Origin: Chitinivorax sp. B
GTDB lineage: Bacteria > Pseudomonadota > Gammaproteobacteria > Burkholderiales > SCOH01
Assembly: GCF_005503445.1 (NCBI RefSeq)
Contig: NZ_SCOH01000004.1
Coordinates: 62,001-126,000 of the forward strand
Length of the DNA stretch: 64,000 bases
Reading direction: 5' to 3'
Both the position numbers and the translations under genes were made by a program. The notes under the pieces were generated by a model, which made no database searches, was not told where the DNA came from, and worked only from the letters and a program-made list of their open reading frames with translations. Shown in pieces: positions 1 through 13,619 of the stretch. Positions within the stretch are counted from its first letter, which is position 1, and each line of letters begins with the position of its first letter.

Positions 1-2841
1 ACGCAAATCGTGCGCGACAGAGTGGCTAAATGCTTCAAGTTCCTGATTAACACGTGCAAGCTCGGCATTAATTTCATTACGTGCACGTGCCATGGTCAGA
101 TGAGTACGTACACGAGCCAGCAATTCGGAGGTGGTAAATGGCTTTGCAAGATAATCATCTGCGCCATAGTCCAATCCTTCCAGCATCGCCTCCTCTCCGG
201 CCCGTGCTGATAGAAGAATTACTGGAATCGTTCGGGTCTGCAGATTGCCGCGCAGTTCCCGCAATAACCCGAAGCCATCAAGCCTAGGCATCATCACATC
301 GCTGAGAATCAAGTCCGGTGGGTTCTCCTGAACACTAGCCAAGGCTGATAGACCGTCACCCACAGCTTCCACATTCCAATGGGGGCTCAGCAATCTACAT
401 AGGTATTCACGCATATCTTCATTGTCGTCAGCCAGCAAAATGTGTCCGTCAGCTATTGAACATGACTGACTCCACTCTGTCTTGGTTTCCGCCAAACCAA
501 TGGTATCCATCCCTACCTGGGATTGATTCGCTGAATTGCGTGATGTCCAATGAGATGCCTCAAGTACATAAGACGATATCCGAACTGGCGCTGGTGGCGC
601 ATCATGGCCCACAACAATTTGACCAGGCAGCAGATGAGCTGCTCCGCCTGGAATCACGACTGTGAATGTGGTGCCTTCGCCTTCAACACTGGAAACCCGC
701 ACCGTACCGCCATGCAAATTGACAAGATCCTGTACCAGCGCCAAGCCTATCCCAGTCCCCTCAAAGCTACGCCCGCGTGCTTGTTCAACACGATGAAAGC
801 GTTCGAAGAGATGGGGGAGCTCATGAGCAGGGATGCCAATTCCAGTATCACGGACCTGAAGTTCTACCTGGCCATCATTCCAATGCAGTGAAACTTCTAT
901 TTCTCCTTCATAGGTAAATTTATATGCATTCGACAATAAGTTAAGGACTATCTTTTCCCATTGTGCGCGATCCACATAAACTGGCTCAGGTAACTGGGGG
1001 CAATTGACTATCAGCTTCATCCCTGCGCGCTCGATAAGTGCACTGAATGTAAACGCCAATTCAAATGTCAATTTGGCCACATCCGTCGATTGAAACGTAA
1101 GCTGCAAACGCCCCGCTTCAATACGGGTAAAGTCTAATAAGCTGTTGACCAGTTGAAGCAACCGAATACTATTGCGATGTACAACCTCAAGACCTTCACT
1201 ACTCAACGTGTGTGAGCCGGCCATTGCATCTTCGACAAGCCCCAGGATTAAGGTTAGTGGTGTTCGGAATTCATGACTGACATTACTAAAGAAAGTGGTT
1301 TTGGCACGGTCAAGCTCAGCCAGTGTTTCTGCACGTTTTTTCTCCGCCTCGTATGCACGAGCATTTGCCATCACATTCGTTACCTGATCTGCAATCGCGC
1401 GGAAAAAAGCGCGATAACGCTCGTCAAGCTGACGATGTGGACTGATACCCGCCACAAGCAATGCATAAGGCATTGATCGGTTTGAAAGCGACAGTGGTAA
1501 CACAATGGCTTGTTCTACCCGCCCATGCCAGCGGCCTTCCGGTAGCGACCCGAAACGACGAGTGACATCCCCAACAATGACTTCTGCAGCAGTTTGAATA
1601 ACAGTTGCGAACGGCCAAGATATTGAGTTAGCTGCTTTGCTAAAGGGCACACTGGCAACCATATCCCGACCTTCGCCTTCGAACCAGCCGCTCGCCCCCA
1701 CTAACTGTGCACAATCAGCTGTTTCGTTAACGGCATAGAGCAGTACAAATGGCAGGTCCAGTTCATTACCCGACAATACCGTAACGGCAATCCGGTATGC
1801 TTCATCCTCAGATTTGGCTTCTGCTGCTCGCTCCGCCAATTCATGAAGCATTCGAATCTGGCGCTCGCTTTGTACCTTTACCGTCGTCTCCTGAACAGTA
1901 TTGAGGAGACCGCCGATCTGACCATCATCTCCGGGAACCGGGCTATACGAGAAAGTAAAATATGTTTCCTCAGCCATATTCCCGCTGTTGATGAATAGCT
2001 GCAGGTCTTCGGTCCAAGTAGCTGTACCGCCAGCCAACACACTGCTGGCCATGGGCCCCGCCACATCCCACACTTCAGCCCAAACTTGTGCGGCTGGTGC
2101 TGCAAGTGACGCAGGGTGCTTATCCCGCAATATCGGGCGATAGGCATCATTATATAGGTGTAGCAACTCAGGCCCCCACCACAACAACATGGGAAAACGA
2201 CTACCAAGTACAACACCAAGCATGGTCTTAAGGCTACTTGGCCAGTTTTCCAGAGGACCTAACTTGGTCTTGGACCAGTCCATCGCACGCATAATCGCCC
2301 CCATCTCACCGCCACCGACAAAAAAGTCAGCAAAGGTGCTGACTGGCGTATTGTCATCAGCAACAACTTGAGCGTTGTCAGCCCCAACCATTAAATACTG
2401 GATGTTTGTATCGCTTTGAGGATTTAACCAATCACGCTCAAGCTGAATGGCCGTTGCGCACATATCCTTGAACATCACTGGCTTGTGTATATAGCCATTA
2501 GCACCCAAACGGTGCACTTCATTCTTATCCAATGACAGATCTGATGTGCTAAAAATCAGCACGGGCAATGATTGGGTGCGCTGATCCGCCCGTAAACGCG
2601 CAAGTACTTGAAATCCATCAAGACGAGGCATGTGAAGATCAAGCAACACAAGTCGGGGCAAGGCTATTGACATCTTGTCTGGTGAGCCATCTTTTCCCAA
2701 AAGGTAATCCAGTGCAGCCTCACCGTCATGCACGATCTGGATAATGATGTTCGACTTGTTGACTTTGAAGGCGAATAGAAACAACTCCGCAGTTGCAGAG
2801 TTATCTTCTACCAGCAGAATATCTGGTGCATTTAAGCTCAT
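1..2841 (-). CDS. Hybrid sensor histidine kinase, REC-PAS-GAF-HK-REC-(second HK), 3' end outside window
   Basis: Partial gene; reading frame is open from an ATG at 2841 to the left edge (947 codons) and continues beyond it. In order: an N-terminal receiver of the Rcp/CheY-like type (acidic pair E12/D13, phosphoacceptor D68 in LLDLHMPRLDG, K120), a PAS-like domain (about 165-310), a GAF-like domain (about 325-500), a HisKA domain with the H-box NVSHEFRTPL (H523), a HATPase with the N box and DTGIGIP and GTGIGLAL motifs, a second receiver (D848 in SDVMMPRLDG), then the start of a second dimerisation domain (ELEAFSHSVAHDLR, H944) cut by the window edge. No membrane segments are visible, so it is probably cytoplasmic. 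It should autophosphorylate and relay phosphate between its own receivers. Signal and output are not deducible. Confidence 0.9.
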   Translation of the reverse strand, partial: MSLNAPDILLVEDNSATAELFLFAFKVNKSNIIIQIVHDGEAALDYLLGKDGSPDKMSIALPRLVLLDLHMPRLDGFQVLARLRADQRTQSLPVLIFSTSDLSLDKNEVHRLGANGYIHKPVMFKDMCATAIQLERDWLNPQSDTNIQYLMVGADNAQVVADDNTPVSTFADFFVGGGEMGAIMRAMDWSKTKLGPLENWPSSLKTMLGVVLGSRFPMLLWWGPELLHLYNDAYRPILRDKHPASLAAPAAQVWAEVWDVAGPMASSVLAGGTATWTEDLQLFINSGNMAEETYFTFSYSPVPGDDGQIGGLLNTVQETTVKVQSERQIRMLHELAERAAEAKSEDEAYRIAVTVLSGNELDLPFVLLYAVNETADCAQLVGASGWFEGEGRDMVASVPFSKAANSISWPFATVIQTAAEVIVGDVTRRFGSLPEGRWHGRVEQAIVLPLSLSNRSMPYALLVAGISPHRQLDERYRAFFRAIADQVTNVMANARAYEAEKKRAETLAELDRAKTTFFSNVSHEFRTPLTLILGLVEDAMAGSHTLSSEGLEVVHRNSIRLLQLVNSLLDFTRIEAGRLQLTFQSTDVAKLTFELAFTFSALIERAGMKLIVNCPQLPEPVYVDRAQWEKIVLNLLSNAYKFTYEGEIEVSLHWNDGQVELQVRDTGIGIPAHELPHLFERFHRVEQARGRSFEGTGIGLALVQDLVNLHGGTVRVSSVEGEGTTFTVVIPGGAAHLLPGQIVVGHDAPPAPVRISSYVLEASHWTSRNSANQSQVGMDTIGLAETKTEWSQSCSIADGHILLADDNEDMREYLCRLLSPHWNVEAVGDGLSALASVQENPPDLILSDVMMPRLDGFGLLRELRGNLQTRTIPVILLSARAGEEAMLEGLDYGADDYLAKPFTTSELLARVRTHLTMARARNEINAELARVNQELEAFSHSVAHDLR

Positions 2842-3580
2842 AATGACAAGCGGTGATCATGTCCCATTGAATAGGCAACGGAAGTACCAAGCCAATACAG
2901 TGCGGCAATCTACTGCGCTAAGACACATTTCAAACAAAGTAGGCTGTAATCAAAAACACTGTCTAGCAGAACCTGTTCAAGATCTGTCACAAGCATCCAC
3001 CAGCCAAGGCGAGATCGAACTTTCATTTGGCATAGGAGCCAGGCTAGAGGTGAATCGCCAAGTAGGATACAGCACCTAAAATCCTCAGCTGATTTATGCC
3101 CAAAGCGTACTTTAGTGGTGAAAGTGTGCTTGTCCTACACAAAAGCTCGCATGCCAGACATGCAAAAGCCATAGCTTGGGATGCCATTGGCAAGTTCGAT
3201 CCCGCCTTGTCCACTAGCAGTGGTAAAACACAACACAAAAACCGGAATGCAGGCGTGACACACGAGAACATTGAGCACGGATTGCAGTTGTGTAATAAAA
3301 CTTTGAATAGACTTTTAGAGCTGATCAGATGACCTATATCTCTTTAAGCATAGGGCTGTCTGAACCGGGCTGCCTATGCTTTTTCCAGACACATCTATTT
3401 AAATTTTTCGTATAAATACATACACATCTAGGCAACCATCCAAATTGAAATTAGGCATGCCCGTTACCACTACACCCACTTCGAGCTGTATCCGAGATTG
3501 CTTGTATTCATTCTCATCACTTCATAATTTAGCTGGCTTCCCAGCGTCACGATGACAAACTCATCACAATCAATAGATGA
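2842..3580. other. Intergenic stretch, about 740 bp, no clear gene
   Basis: Between the start of the hybrid kinase and the terminator of glmS. It can hold short open frames on both strands, the best being a plus frame at 3096-3332 (78 codons) with no recognisable family and no convincing Shine-Dalgarno. A plus-strand terminator-like hairpin follows that frame (3346-3384). The upstream 250 bp should hold the promoter of the kinase gene, but I see no strong -35/-10 pair. Confidence 0.5.
3346..3384 (+). terminator. Terminator-like hairpin on plus strand, no assigned gene
   Basis: Arms AAGCATAGG (3346-3354) and CCTATGCTT (3373-3381) form a 9-bp stem with an 18-nt loop, followed by a short T run. 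It begins 14 nt after the stop of the 3096-3332 open frame. It could end a small gene or a plus-strand RNA, or be chance; the loop is long for an efficient terminator. Confidence 0.4.
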
Positions 3581-3618
3581 AATGTAAAATGGGCCGCCAA
3601 AGCGACCCATTTCATTTT
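3581..3618 (-). terminator. Rho-independent terminator of glmUS
   Basis: On the minus strand, AAATGGGTCGC and GCGGCCCATTT form a stem of about 11 bp (one G-U) with a 4-nt loop, followed by a T-rich tail. It lies about 80 bp beyond the glmS stop codon. Confidence 0.75.
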
Positions 3619-3696
3619 GACCAACAGTTGACGGGATAATCATTATTTGATCGACAACCCTTGCTCAACGTACACCATTAAATGGTGATAAACCAT

Positions 3697-5523
3697 TTAC
3701 TCCACAGTGACACTTTTTGCCAAATTACGTGGTTTATCAACATCTGTGCCACGCTGTAGCGCAGCATGATAAGCAAGTAGCTGAACTGGCACGGCATGCA
3801 CAACCGGGCTCAAAACACCCACATGACGTGGTGTACGGATGACATGCACCCCCTCGGATTCACTGAAATGGCTATCCAAATCAGCAAACACAAACAGTTC
3901 ACCACCACGAGCACGGACTTCCTGCATATTAGATTTCACCTTTTCCAACAGGGCGTCATTGGGCGCAATCACAACTACAGGCATATTATCGTCTACCAAT
4001 GCCAATGGGCCATGCTTGAGCTCCCCTGCCGGATAGGCCTCTGCATGAATGTAGGAAATTTCCTTCAGCTTCAGTGCACCTTCCAGTGCAATCGGATAAT
4101 GTACGCCACGCCCCAAGAACAGTGCATGTTCTTTTGGTGAGAAACGCTCTGCCCAGATTTTAATTTGCGGCTCAAGATTAAGCGCATGCTGTACGCTGCC
4201 TGGTAAGTGCCGCAGGGCGTCCAAATAGCTGTGCTCCTGCTCCACAGTCAAACATTGCTTCATCTTCGCCAGTGTGACGGTCAACGCAAACAAAGCCAAC
4301 AGCTGAGTCGTAAATGCTTTTGTCGAAGCTACACCAATTTCTGCGCCAGCACGCGTGTAGAACACCAGATCAGACGCTCGTGGAATAGCACTCTCACGCA
4401 CATTGCAGATCGACAGTGTTTTGTTATGACCGATTGACTTCGCATATTTCAGCGCTTCCATCGTATCCAATGTTTCACCTGACTGTGAAATAGTCACAAC
4501 CAGCCAATTAGAGTTGGCCACAGCGTCACGGTAGCGGTACTCACTGGCAATTTCTACTTGACAAGGTACCTTGGCAATCGATTCCAGCCAGTAGCGAGCA
4601 ACAGAACCAGCGTAGTAACTGGTACCACATGCAAGAATCAGCACACCCTCTACTTTGCTGAGCATGTCAGCAGCATTGTCACCAAACAACTCTGGTGCAA
4701 AACCTGCCTCAAGTAGCGGCTCAATCGTGTCGGATAACGCTTTAGGTTGCTCGTGGATTTCTTTCTGCATGAAATGGCTATATGGACCAAGCTCAAGTGA
4801 AGCGAGGGATACATCGCTTACATGCACTTTGCGATCCGCAGGGGCACGATCCTTGTCCAAAATGACCACTTGGTCTCGACGCAGCTCAGCCACATCACCT
4901 TCTTCCAGGAAGATTACGCGACGTGTAGCTGAAATGATGGCTGAAACATCAGACGCAACAAAGTTCTCCCCCTCACCCAAACCAATCAGCAATGGGCAAC
5001 CCATCCTTGCGCAAGCCATAACTTCTGGCTGATCCTTTGCCATTACTGCAATAGCAAAAGCACCCACCAGCTCTGATACCGCCTTCTGCACTGCAGCAAA
5101 CAAATTACGCTGCTGGGTATAGTAGTAATGGACCAAATGAGCGATGACTTCGGTATCTGTTTGAGACTCGAATCGATAGCCCTTTGCCTTGAGCTCCTGG
5201 CGTTTTTCATCATGATTTTCAATGATGCCATTATGAACAACCGCAATCAGGTCACCCGAAACATGCGGATGTGCATTCGGTTCAGTTACACCACCGTGTG
5301 TCGCCCAACGAGTATGTCCAATCCCCATTAAACCCGATAAGTTGATTTCACCGGCTGCAGCCTCCATCTCCGCAACCCGCCCAACTCGGCGCACGCGTTT
5401 GATTTCGCCATCCAAGACAGCAACGCCAGCTGAATCATAACCCCGGTATTCCAGTCGTTTCAGCCCTTCTACCAGAATGGGCACTACGTTACGTTGAGCA
5501 ATAGCTCCCACGATTCCGCACAT
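3697..5523 (-). CDS. glmS: Glutamine--fructose-6-phosphate aminotransferase (isomerizing)
   Basis: Cytoplasmic enzyme making glucosamine-6-phosphate from fructose-6-phosphate and glutamine, the first step towards UDP-GlcNAc for peptidoglycan and LPS. The start is set at 5523, not the upstream in-frame ATG at 5559, because the mature enzyme begins M-CGIVGA and needs Cys2 as the N-terminal nucleophile of its class II glutaminase domain (about 1-240). Two SIS sugar-isomerase domains follow ([17 protein letters not shown]), and the end [11 protein letters not shown] is the family's hallmark C-terminus. Length 608 is normal. It lies 42 bp downstream of glmU and is probably co-transcribed. No glmS ribozyme is expected in Proteobacteria and none is seen. 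Confidence 0.97.
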   Translation of the reverse strand: MCGIVGAIAQRNVVPILVEGLKRLEYRGYDSAGVAVLDGEIKRVRRVGRVAEMEAAAGEINLSGLMGIGHTRWATHGGVTEPNAHPHVSGDLIAVVHNGIIENHDEKRQELKAKGYRFESQTDTEVIAHLVHYYYTQQRNLFAAVQKAVSELVGAFAIAVMAKDQPEVMACARMGCPLLIGLGEGENFVASDVSAIISATRRVIFLEEGDVAELRRDQVVILDKDRAPADRKVHVSDVSLASLELGPYSHFMQKEIHEQPKALSDTIEPLLEAGFAPELFGDNAADMLSKVEGVLILACGTSYYAGSVARYWLESIAKVPCQVEIASEYRYRDAVANSNWLVVTISQSGETLDTMEALKYAKSIGHNKTLSICNVRESAIPRASDLVFYTRAGAEIGVASTKAFTTQLLALFALTVTLAKMKQCLTVEQEHSYLDALRHLPGSVQHALNLEPQIKIWAERFSPKEHALFLGRGVHYPIALEGALKLKEISYIHAEAYPAGELKHGPLALVDDNMPVVVIAPNDALLEKVKSNMQEVRARGGELFVFADLDSHFSESEGVHVIRTPRHVGVLSPVVHAVPVQLLAYHAALQRGTDVDKPRNLAKSVTVE

Positions 5524-5565
5524 CTTAAATCGCTCCTGCAGGGCCTTTTGCCCCGTCATTTACAG

Positions 5566-6936
5566 TTAGTCTATCTTGTCTTTCGCTGGCCGTTTCCAGG
5601 CCGGGATCGAAATTTGTCGGGCTCTAGCCAAGGTCAATTGATCTTCGGGAGCATGGCGCGTGATGGTAGAACCAGCGCCAATAGTCGCTCCTTTGGCAAC
5701 AACAACAGGGGCAACCAACATGGATCCTGATCCAATAAATGCGCCATCTTCTATGACCGTATTGTGCTTGTTGACACCATCATAGTTACAAGTAATGGTA
5801 CCCGCACCAACATTAACACCCTTGCCAATCATGGCATCACCCACATAGCTAAGGTGATTGACCTTGGATCCTTCGCCGATTTCTGACTTCTTGATTTCGA
5901 CAAAATTACCAATGTGAACGCCACTGGCAAGGTGTGCGCCTGGGCGCAAACGTGCAAACGGGCCAATCCGACTATCTGCGCCAACACGCGCATTCTCTAT
6001 ATGGCTGAATGCGGCCACTTGGGTGTCCGCTGCAATCTCAGCATCTTTGATAACCGTATTCGGCCCAACGCGAACACGGTCACCCAGCACTACCTTACCT
6101 TCAAACACACAGTTGACATCAATGATAACGTCGCGCCCAATTTCCAATTGACCACGAATATCAACCCTGGCAGGGTCAAGCAGCGTCACACCTTGTTGCA
6201 ACAGACGATCCGCCAACTCCAACTGATGAATACGCTCTAACTCTGCAAGCTGAACTTTGCTATTCACACCAAAAGTTTCCCAGCTGTGAGCAGGATTCAC
6301 AGTAGCAATCTCCACACCGTCTGCTACTGCCATACCCACCACATCAGTCAGATAGTATTCACCTTGTGCGTTTTGATTGGATAGACGACCAAGCCACTGA
6401 TGTAAATGCTTGTTTGGCAAAAGCATAATACCTGTATTGATTTCTCGGATATGTCGCTCGGCCTCCGATGCATCCTTCTCTTCAACAATACTAATTACCC
6501 GTTGATCAGCGTCACGCACAATACGGCCATATCCGGTGGCATCATCGACAATATCCGTCAGCAATACCATCTTGTCACCCTGACCTGCATCCAACATTTG
6601 CTGCAAGGTTATAAGACGAATCAAGGGCACGTCACCATAAAGCACCAACGTCGATCCAGTCTCAGGAAGAGCTGGCAATGCCATCTGGACTGCATGACCA
6701 GTACCCAGTTGCTGATCTTGCAATGCCCATTCACAACTCACATCAGCAAGTGCTTCCCGCACCAAATCGCCACCATGACCATAGACAATACATAGTTGTT
6801 CTGGATTCAACGTCATTGCCGTATCGACCACATGACGTAGCATGGGTCGACCAGCGATAGCATGAAGTACTTTGGGTAGATCGGAATACATGCGCTTACC
6901 CTTGCCTGCCGCAAGAATAACACATGACAGAGCCAT
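5566..6936 (-). CDS. glmU: Bifunctional UDP-N-acetylglucosamine pyrophosphorylase / glucosamine-1-phosphate N-acetyltransferase
   Basis: Makes UDP-GlcNAc from glucosamine-1-phosphate, acetyl-CoA and UTP, feeding cell-wall and LPS synthesis. The N-terminal uridylyltransferase carries AAGKGKRM (about 8-15) and YGDVPL. The C-terminal left-handed beta-helix of hexapeptide repeats carries the acetyltransferase site, with NYDGVNKH. The start is placed at [11 protein letters not shown] (6936), giving 456 residues, the usual length; the longer frame to 6990 would run into the terminator of the ATP synthase operon. It precedes glmS in the classic glmU-glmS pair. Confidence 0.96.
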   Translation of the reverse strand: MALSCVILAAGKGKRMYSDLPKVLHAIAGRPMLRHVVDTAMTLNPEQLCIVYGHGGDLVREALADVSCEWALQDQQLGTGHAVQMALPALPETGSTLVLYGDVPLIRLITLQQMLDAGQGDKMVLLTDIVDDATGYGRIVRDADQRVISIVEEKDASEAERHIREINTGIMLLPNKHLHQWLGRLSNQNAQGEYYLTDVVGMAVADGVEIATVNPAHSWETFGVNSKVQLAELERIHQLELADRLLQQGVTLLDPARVDIRGQLEIGRDVIIDVNCVFEGKVVLGDRVRVGPNTVIKDAEIAADTQVAAFSHIENARVGADSRIGPFARLRPGAHLASGVHIGNFVEIKKSEIGEGSKVNHLSYVGDAMIGKGVNVGAGTITCNYDGVNKHNTVIEDGAFIGSGSMLVAPVVVAKGATIGAGSTITRHAPEDQLTLARARQISIPAWKRPAKDKID

Positions 6937-6972
6937 ATATTTATTTATCATAAAATTCTGATTTGCTGATAC

Positions 6973-7008
6973 GAGCAATAAAAAAGGCAACCCGAAGGCT
7001 GCCTTTTG
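6973..7008 (-). terminator. Rho-independent terminator of the atp operon
   Basis: On the minus strand AAAAGGCAGCC, loop TTCG and GGTTGCCTTTT form an 11-bp stem with a UUCG-type tetraloop, followed by TTTATT. It sits 31 bp after the atpC stop codon, so it separates the ATP synthase operon from glmU. Confidence 0.9.
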
Positions 7009-7038
7009 CGTTTGGTGCTACTTGCTTGCGCACAGGAC

Positions 7039-7467
7039 TTAATGACCTTTCTTGCGCAACTTCTGAATCGCAGCCAACTGTGCCACAGCTTCGGCCAATT
7101 CAGCCTGGGCTTTGGCATAATCCAGATTAGCAGAACGATTCGTCAATGCTTCTTCGGCTCGTTTCTTGGCTTCCAACGCTTTGGCTTCATCCAAATCACC
7201 ACCACGTACAGCGGTATCGGCAAGGATTGTTACCACATGCGGTTGAACCTCAATCATGCCGCCAGACACGAAAACGAAAACTTCTTCGCCCGCGCCATTA
7301 GCCGGTACGATTCGTACCGGCCCCGGCTTGATCATTGCCAAGAGCGGTGCGTGACGTGGATAAACACCGAGCTCGCCGCCTTCAGCCGGGGCAACCAAAA
7401 ATTCGGCCGTTCCGGAATAAATCGACTCTTCGCCGCTTACCACATCTACATGCATCGTCATCGCCAT
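7039..7467 (-). CDS. atpC: F1Fo ATP synthase subunit epsilon
   Basis: Central-stalk subunit that couples and inhibits rotation. 142 residues: N-terminal beta-sandwich with the typical [15 protein letters not shown] start and [13 protein letters not shown] segment, then a C-terminal helical hairpin rich in Ala and charged residues (about 88-138). Last gene of the atp operon, 27 bp after atpD and followed directly by a strong terminator. Confidence 0.96.
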   Translation of the reverse strand: MAMTMHVDVVSGEESIYSGTAEFLVAPAEGGELGVYPRHAPLLAMIKPGPVRIVPANGAGEEVFVFVSGGMIEVQPHVVTILADTAVRGGDLDEAKALEAKKRAEEALTNRSANLDYAKAQAELAEAVAQLAAIQKLRKKGH

Positions 7468-7494
7468 GATCCCTCCTAGTAAGTACAGGTACGA

Positions 7495-8901
<1,407 letters not shown>

Positions 8902-8940
8902 CTAAAACGTTAAATACGGTTACCTATTGGCGATCTGCGC

Positions 8941-9804
8941 TTATACCGCTGCCGCACCGGAGACGATTTCCGCCAATTCTTTCGTAATGGCGGCTTGGCG
9001 AGTCTTGTTATAGACCAGCTTCAATTCGTCGATGATATTACCGGCATTGTCAGAGGCAGCCTTCATAGCCACCATCCGAGCACTTTGTTCCGACGCCATA
9101 TTCTCTGCTACCCCCTGATACACCAAGGCATCGATATAACGTAACAACAATTGCTCGACAACGGTCTTCGGATCGGGCTCGTAAAGGTAATCCCAAGCAT
9201 GCTCACGATCACCAAGTTTTTCGCCACGGATCGGCAACACTTGTTCAACAACCGGCTCTTGCTTCATCGTATTGATGAAATGGTTGTAGACAATGTGAAG
9301 CTCGTCGATTTTACCTTCCAAGAAGGCATCGACCTGAACCTTGACCGGACCAATCAACGATTCCATGTGCGGCGCATCACCGAGACCGGCGACATGCGAC
9401 ACGACGTTGGCACCCATGCGCTGCATAAAGCCGAAACCCTTACCACCGATTGTGGTAACGTCGACTTGCACACCCGCTTGGCTCCATTCTTTCATCTTGT
9501 TGACCGTGATACGCAAGGCGTTGGTATTCAAACCACCGCACAAGCCTTTATCCGAGGTCACGACGATCAAACCAACACGCTTGACCGTTTCGCGTACAGA
9601 GAAGAACGGATGCTGATAATCCTGAAATGCTTGAGAAAGATGCGCCGCAACACGACGCACTTTCTCACCATAAGGCCGGATCGCTTTCATACGATCTTGG
9701 GCCTTACGCATTTTGGACGCCGCAACCATCTCCATGGCACGCGTGATCTTTTGCGTGTTTTGCACGCTCTTGATCTTGTTGCGTATCTCTTTTCCGCTAG
9801 CCAT
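8941..9804 (-). CDS. atpG: F1Fo ATP synthase subunit gamma
   Basis: Rotary shaft of F1. 287 residues with the diagnostic N-terminal helix ([21 protein letters not shown]), the [10 protein letters not shown] motif, and the conserved C-terminal helix [18 protein letters not shown] that inserts into the alpha3beta3 hexamer. 30 bp downstream of atpA. Confidence 0.97.
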   Translation of the reverse strand: MASGKEIRNKIKSVQNTQKITRAMEMVAASKMRKAQDRMKAIRPYGEKVRRVAAHLSQAFQDYQHPFFSVRETVKRVGLIVVTSDKGLCGGLNTNALRITVNKMKEWSQAGVQVDVTTIGGKGFGFMQRMGANVVSHVAGLGDAPHMESLIGPVKVQVDAFLEGKIDELHIVYNHFINTMKQEPVVEQVLPIRGEKLGDREHAWDYLYEPDPKTVVEQLLLRYIDALVYQGVAENMASEQSARMVAMKAASDNAGNIIDELKLVYNKTRQAAITKELAEIVSGAAAV

Positions 9805-9834
9805 GATCAGAACCTATCCAAAGCAATGTTTCGA

Positions 9835-11376
9835 TTAATAAGCCGAGCTTGCTTTGAACGATTCGATCGCAGCGCATGCTTTCTTCTCGTCGTCACCGGA
9901 CAATTCGCCGGTTTCATCAACGCGCTTCAACACATCAGCCAGATTGGCACGTGCATAGGAGCGGAAAGCAGATTCGAATGCCAGCGCTTTTTCAACCGGG
10001 ATATCGTCATAGTAGCCCTTGTTGACTGCCAACAACGTGAGTGTCATTTCAGACACTTTGAGCGGATGGTATTGACCTTGCTTCATCAATTCGGTTACAC
10101 GACGGCCACGCTCAAGCTGCTTGCGTGTTACATCGTCCAAATCAGAAGCAAATTGGGCAAACGCAGCCAATTCACGATATTGCGCCAAGTCAGTACGAAT
10201 ACCACCTGACAACTTCTTGATCGCCTTGGTCTGTGCTGCACCACCTACACGGGAAACCGAGATACCCGCGTTGATCGCAGGACGGATACCGGAGTTGAAC
10301 AGGTCCGTTTCCAAGAAGATCTGGCCGTCAGTAATCGAAATTACGTTGGTCGGTACGAAAGCAGAAACGTCACCAGCTTGGGTTTCAATGATTGGCAACG
10401 CGGTCAACGACCCTGTTTTGCCCTTCACTTCACCATTGGTGAATTTCTCAACATATTCTTCATTAACACGTGCTGCACGCTCCAACAAGCGGGAGTGCAA
10501 GTAGAATACGTCCCCAGGGTACGCTTCACGACCCGGCGGACGGCGTAGCAGCAACGAAATCTGGCGATAAGCAACCGCTTGCTTGGACAGATCGTCATAA
10601 ACAATCAACGCATCCTGACCACGATCACGGAAGTACTCACCCATGGTGCAACCAGAATATGCAGAAATAAACTGCATTGCAGCAGACTCAGAAGCGGACG
10701 ATGCAACGATGATGGTATGTCCCATCGCGCCGTGCTCTTCCAGCTTGCGTACAACGTTCGCAATCGAAGATGCCTTCTGGCCAATCGCAACGTAAATACA
10801 AATTACGCCGGTATCTTTCTGATTGATGATGGTATCCAGCGCAACAGCTGTTTTACCTGTTTGACGGTCACCAATGATCAACTCACGTTGACCACGACCA
10901 ACCGGTACCATCGCATCAATAGCCTTTAAGCCAGTTTGCATTGGCTGGCCAACCGATTTACGCGCAATTACACCAGGCGCAATCTTTTCGATCGGATTAG
11001 TCAACTTAGCATTAATAGGGCCCTTGCCATCAATAGGCTGCCCCAGAGAATTGACAACGCGGCCAATCAACTCTGGACCAACGGGCACTTCCAAAATGCG
11101 ACCAGTACATTTGACTTCATCGCCTTCGGAAATGTGTTCATACTCACCCAGAATTACCGCACCTACGGAATCGCGCTCCAAATTGAGCGCCAGACCAAAT
11201 GTATTATTCGGGAACTCCAGCATTTCGCCCTGCATCACCTCGGACAGGCCGTGGACGCGGACGATACCGTCAGTGACCGAGACCACGGTGCCTTTGGTGC
11301 GGCTTTCCGCGCCGTCAGCCAGGCCGGCGATCTTGCTCTTGATCAGATCACTGATTTCAGAGGGGTTTAACTGCAT
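9835..11376 (-). CDS. atpA: F1Fo ATP synthase subunit alpha
   Basis: Non-catalytic nucleotide-binding subunit of F1. 513 residues: N-terminal beta-barrel, P-loop GDRQTGKT (about 170-177), the [13 protein letters not shown] segment, the [22 protein letters not shown] signature region and a helical C-terminal domain. Only 8 bp separate it from atpH. Confidence 0.98.
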   Translation of the reverse strand: MQLNPSEISDLIKSKIAGLADGAESRTKGTVVSVTDGIVRVHGLSEVMQGEMLEFPNNTFGLALNLERDSVGAVILGEYEHISEGDEVKCTGRILEVPVGPELIGRVVNSLGQPIDGKGPINAKLTNPIEKIAPGVIARKSVGQPMQTGLKAIDAMVPVGRGQRELIIGDRQTGKTAVALDTIINQKDTGVICIYVAIGQKASSIANVVRKLEEHGAMGHTIIVASSASESAAMQFISAYSGCTMGEYFRDRGQDALIVYDDLSKQAVAYRQISLLLRRPPGREAYPGDVFYLHSRLLERAARVNEEYVEKFTNGEVKGKTGSLTALPIIETQAGDVSAFVPTNVISITDGQIFLETDLFNSGIRPAINAGISVSRVGGAAQTKAIKKLSGGIRTDLAQYRELAAFAQFASDLDDVTRKQLERGRRVTELMKQGQYHPLKVSEMTLTLLAVNKGYYDDIPVEKALAFESAFRSYARANLADVLKRVDETGELSGDDEKKACAAIESFKASSAY

Positions 11377-11384
11377 GATATCTC

Positions 11385-11921
11385 CTAACTCTTAAGCCTG
11401 AACGCCATGGCTTGCAGCTTGCCACGAACGGATGCATCGATGATTTCATCACCAATTTCAATGCGCACGCCACCCATAAGGCTGGGATCCACACTAACCT
11501 GGGCATCCACTTTTTGCTTGAAGCGCGTCTCAAGCTTCGCAACAAGGCCTTGCAATTGTGCGCCTTCCAGAGGAAAGGCAGACACGACACGCGCTTCTAC
11601 CGTGCTGTTGAGTGCAGATTTCAGCTGCTCAAACTGCGCCGCAATTTCGGGCAACAATACGAGGCGGCCATTTTCTTGCAAGGTAGTAATCAGATTTTTA
11701 ACCTGATCATCTACCTTGTCACCCAACAAGTCCGACAACAACGACTTCACTTGACTGGCGGAAAACTTCGGGTTGGTCACGACTTCTTTAATATCGTCAT
11801 GGACAACCACGGCCGCCAACACATTTAGCACGTCGGACCACTTGGCAAACGCATTGCTTTCCTTGGCGAGGCGAAACAGCCCTTCTGCGTAAGGCCTAGC
11901 GACTGTAACGATTTCTGCCAT
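11385..11921 (-). CDS. atpH: F1Fo ATP synthase subunit delta
   Basis: Peripheral-stalk protein linking F1 to subunit b. The start is set at [16 protein letters not shown] (11921), giving 178 residues as usual; the frame can be extended to 11966, but that part overlaps atpF and is not family-like. The C-terminal motif [19 protein letters not shown]...GKLQAM is typical of OSCP/delta proteins. Confidence 0.95.
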   Translation of the reverse strand: MAEIVTVARPYAEGLFRLAKESNAFAKWSDVLNVLAAVVVHDDIKEVVTNPKFSASQVKSLLSDLLGDKVDDQVKNLITTLQENGRLVLLPEIAAQFEQLKSALNSTVEARVVSAFPLEGAQLQGLVAKLETRFKQKVDAQVSVDPSLMGGVRIEIGDEIIDASVRGKLQAMAFRLKS

Positions 11922-11928
11922 GAGATTC

Positions 11929-12399
11929 TTACAATTCCGCTTGAATCGAAGCCAACAGATCGGCATGCTTGGCCGCGTCGATTTCCTTGCGCAGAATCTT
12001 TTCTGCGCCGGCTACCGCCAGACCAGCCACCTGAGCGCGTAGCGCCTCTTTGGCCCGAAACACTTCTTGATCGATCTCCGCCAGCACCGCAGCTTTTTCG
12101 CGATCCCCAGTTTGACGCGCTTCTTCTTTCGCTTCGTCAATCAGTTGAGATGCACGCTTTTCAGCTTGGGCGATGATTTCGGATGCTTGTTGCTTGGCTT
12201 CGCGCAACTTTTCAGCTGCGGCTTTTTCAGCATTCTTCAGATCTTGATTGGCACGATCTGCAGCAGCCAAACCATCGGCGATACGCTTAGCGCGCTCGTC
12301 CAGCATCTGCGTCAGCGGAGGCCAAACAAACTTCATGGTGAAGATCACCAGCAGGGCGAAGGTAATCGCTTGCCCAAGCAGTGATGCATTAATATCCAT
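11929..12399 (-). CDS. atpF: F1Fo ATP synthase subunit b
   Basis: Membrane-anchored peripheral stalk. 156 residues: one N-terminal membrane helix (about 5-27), then a long charged, Ala-rich coiled coil to the C-terminus. The segment [19 protein letters not shown] is characteristic. A good Shine-Dalgarno (GAGGAAAAACAACC before the ATG) is present. Located between atpE and atpH. Confidence 0.96.
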   Translation of the reverse strand: MDINASLLGQAITFALLVIFTMKFVWPPLTQMLDERAKRIADGLAAADRANQDLKNAEKAAAEKLREAKQQASEIIAQAEKRASQLIDEAKEEARQTGDREKAAVLAEIDQEVFRAKEALRAQVAGLAVAGAEKILRKEIDAAKHADLLASIQAEL

Positions 12400-12455
12400 G
12401 GTTGTTTTTCCTCGTTAAATCATTATCAAACCAACTGAACCAACCTAAGGCTCAA

Positions 12456-12743
<288 letters not shown>

Positions 12744-12806
12744 TTATATCTCCTAGATTAAGGACGTGTTACTAAAAGGGTTTGAAAAACGATTACAGCT
12801 TCAAAT

Positions 12807-13619
<813 letters not shown>

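Noticed and set aside
9151-10209. Long plus-strand open frame (352 codons) opposite atpG/atpA
   Set aside because: Antisense to two unmistakable ATP synthase genes; its translation has no family character.
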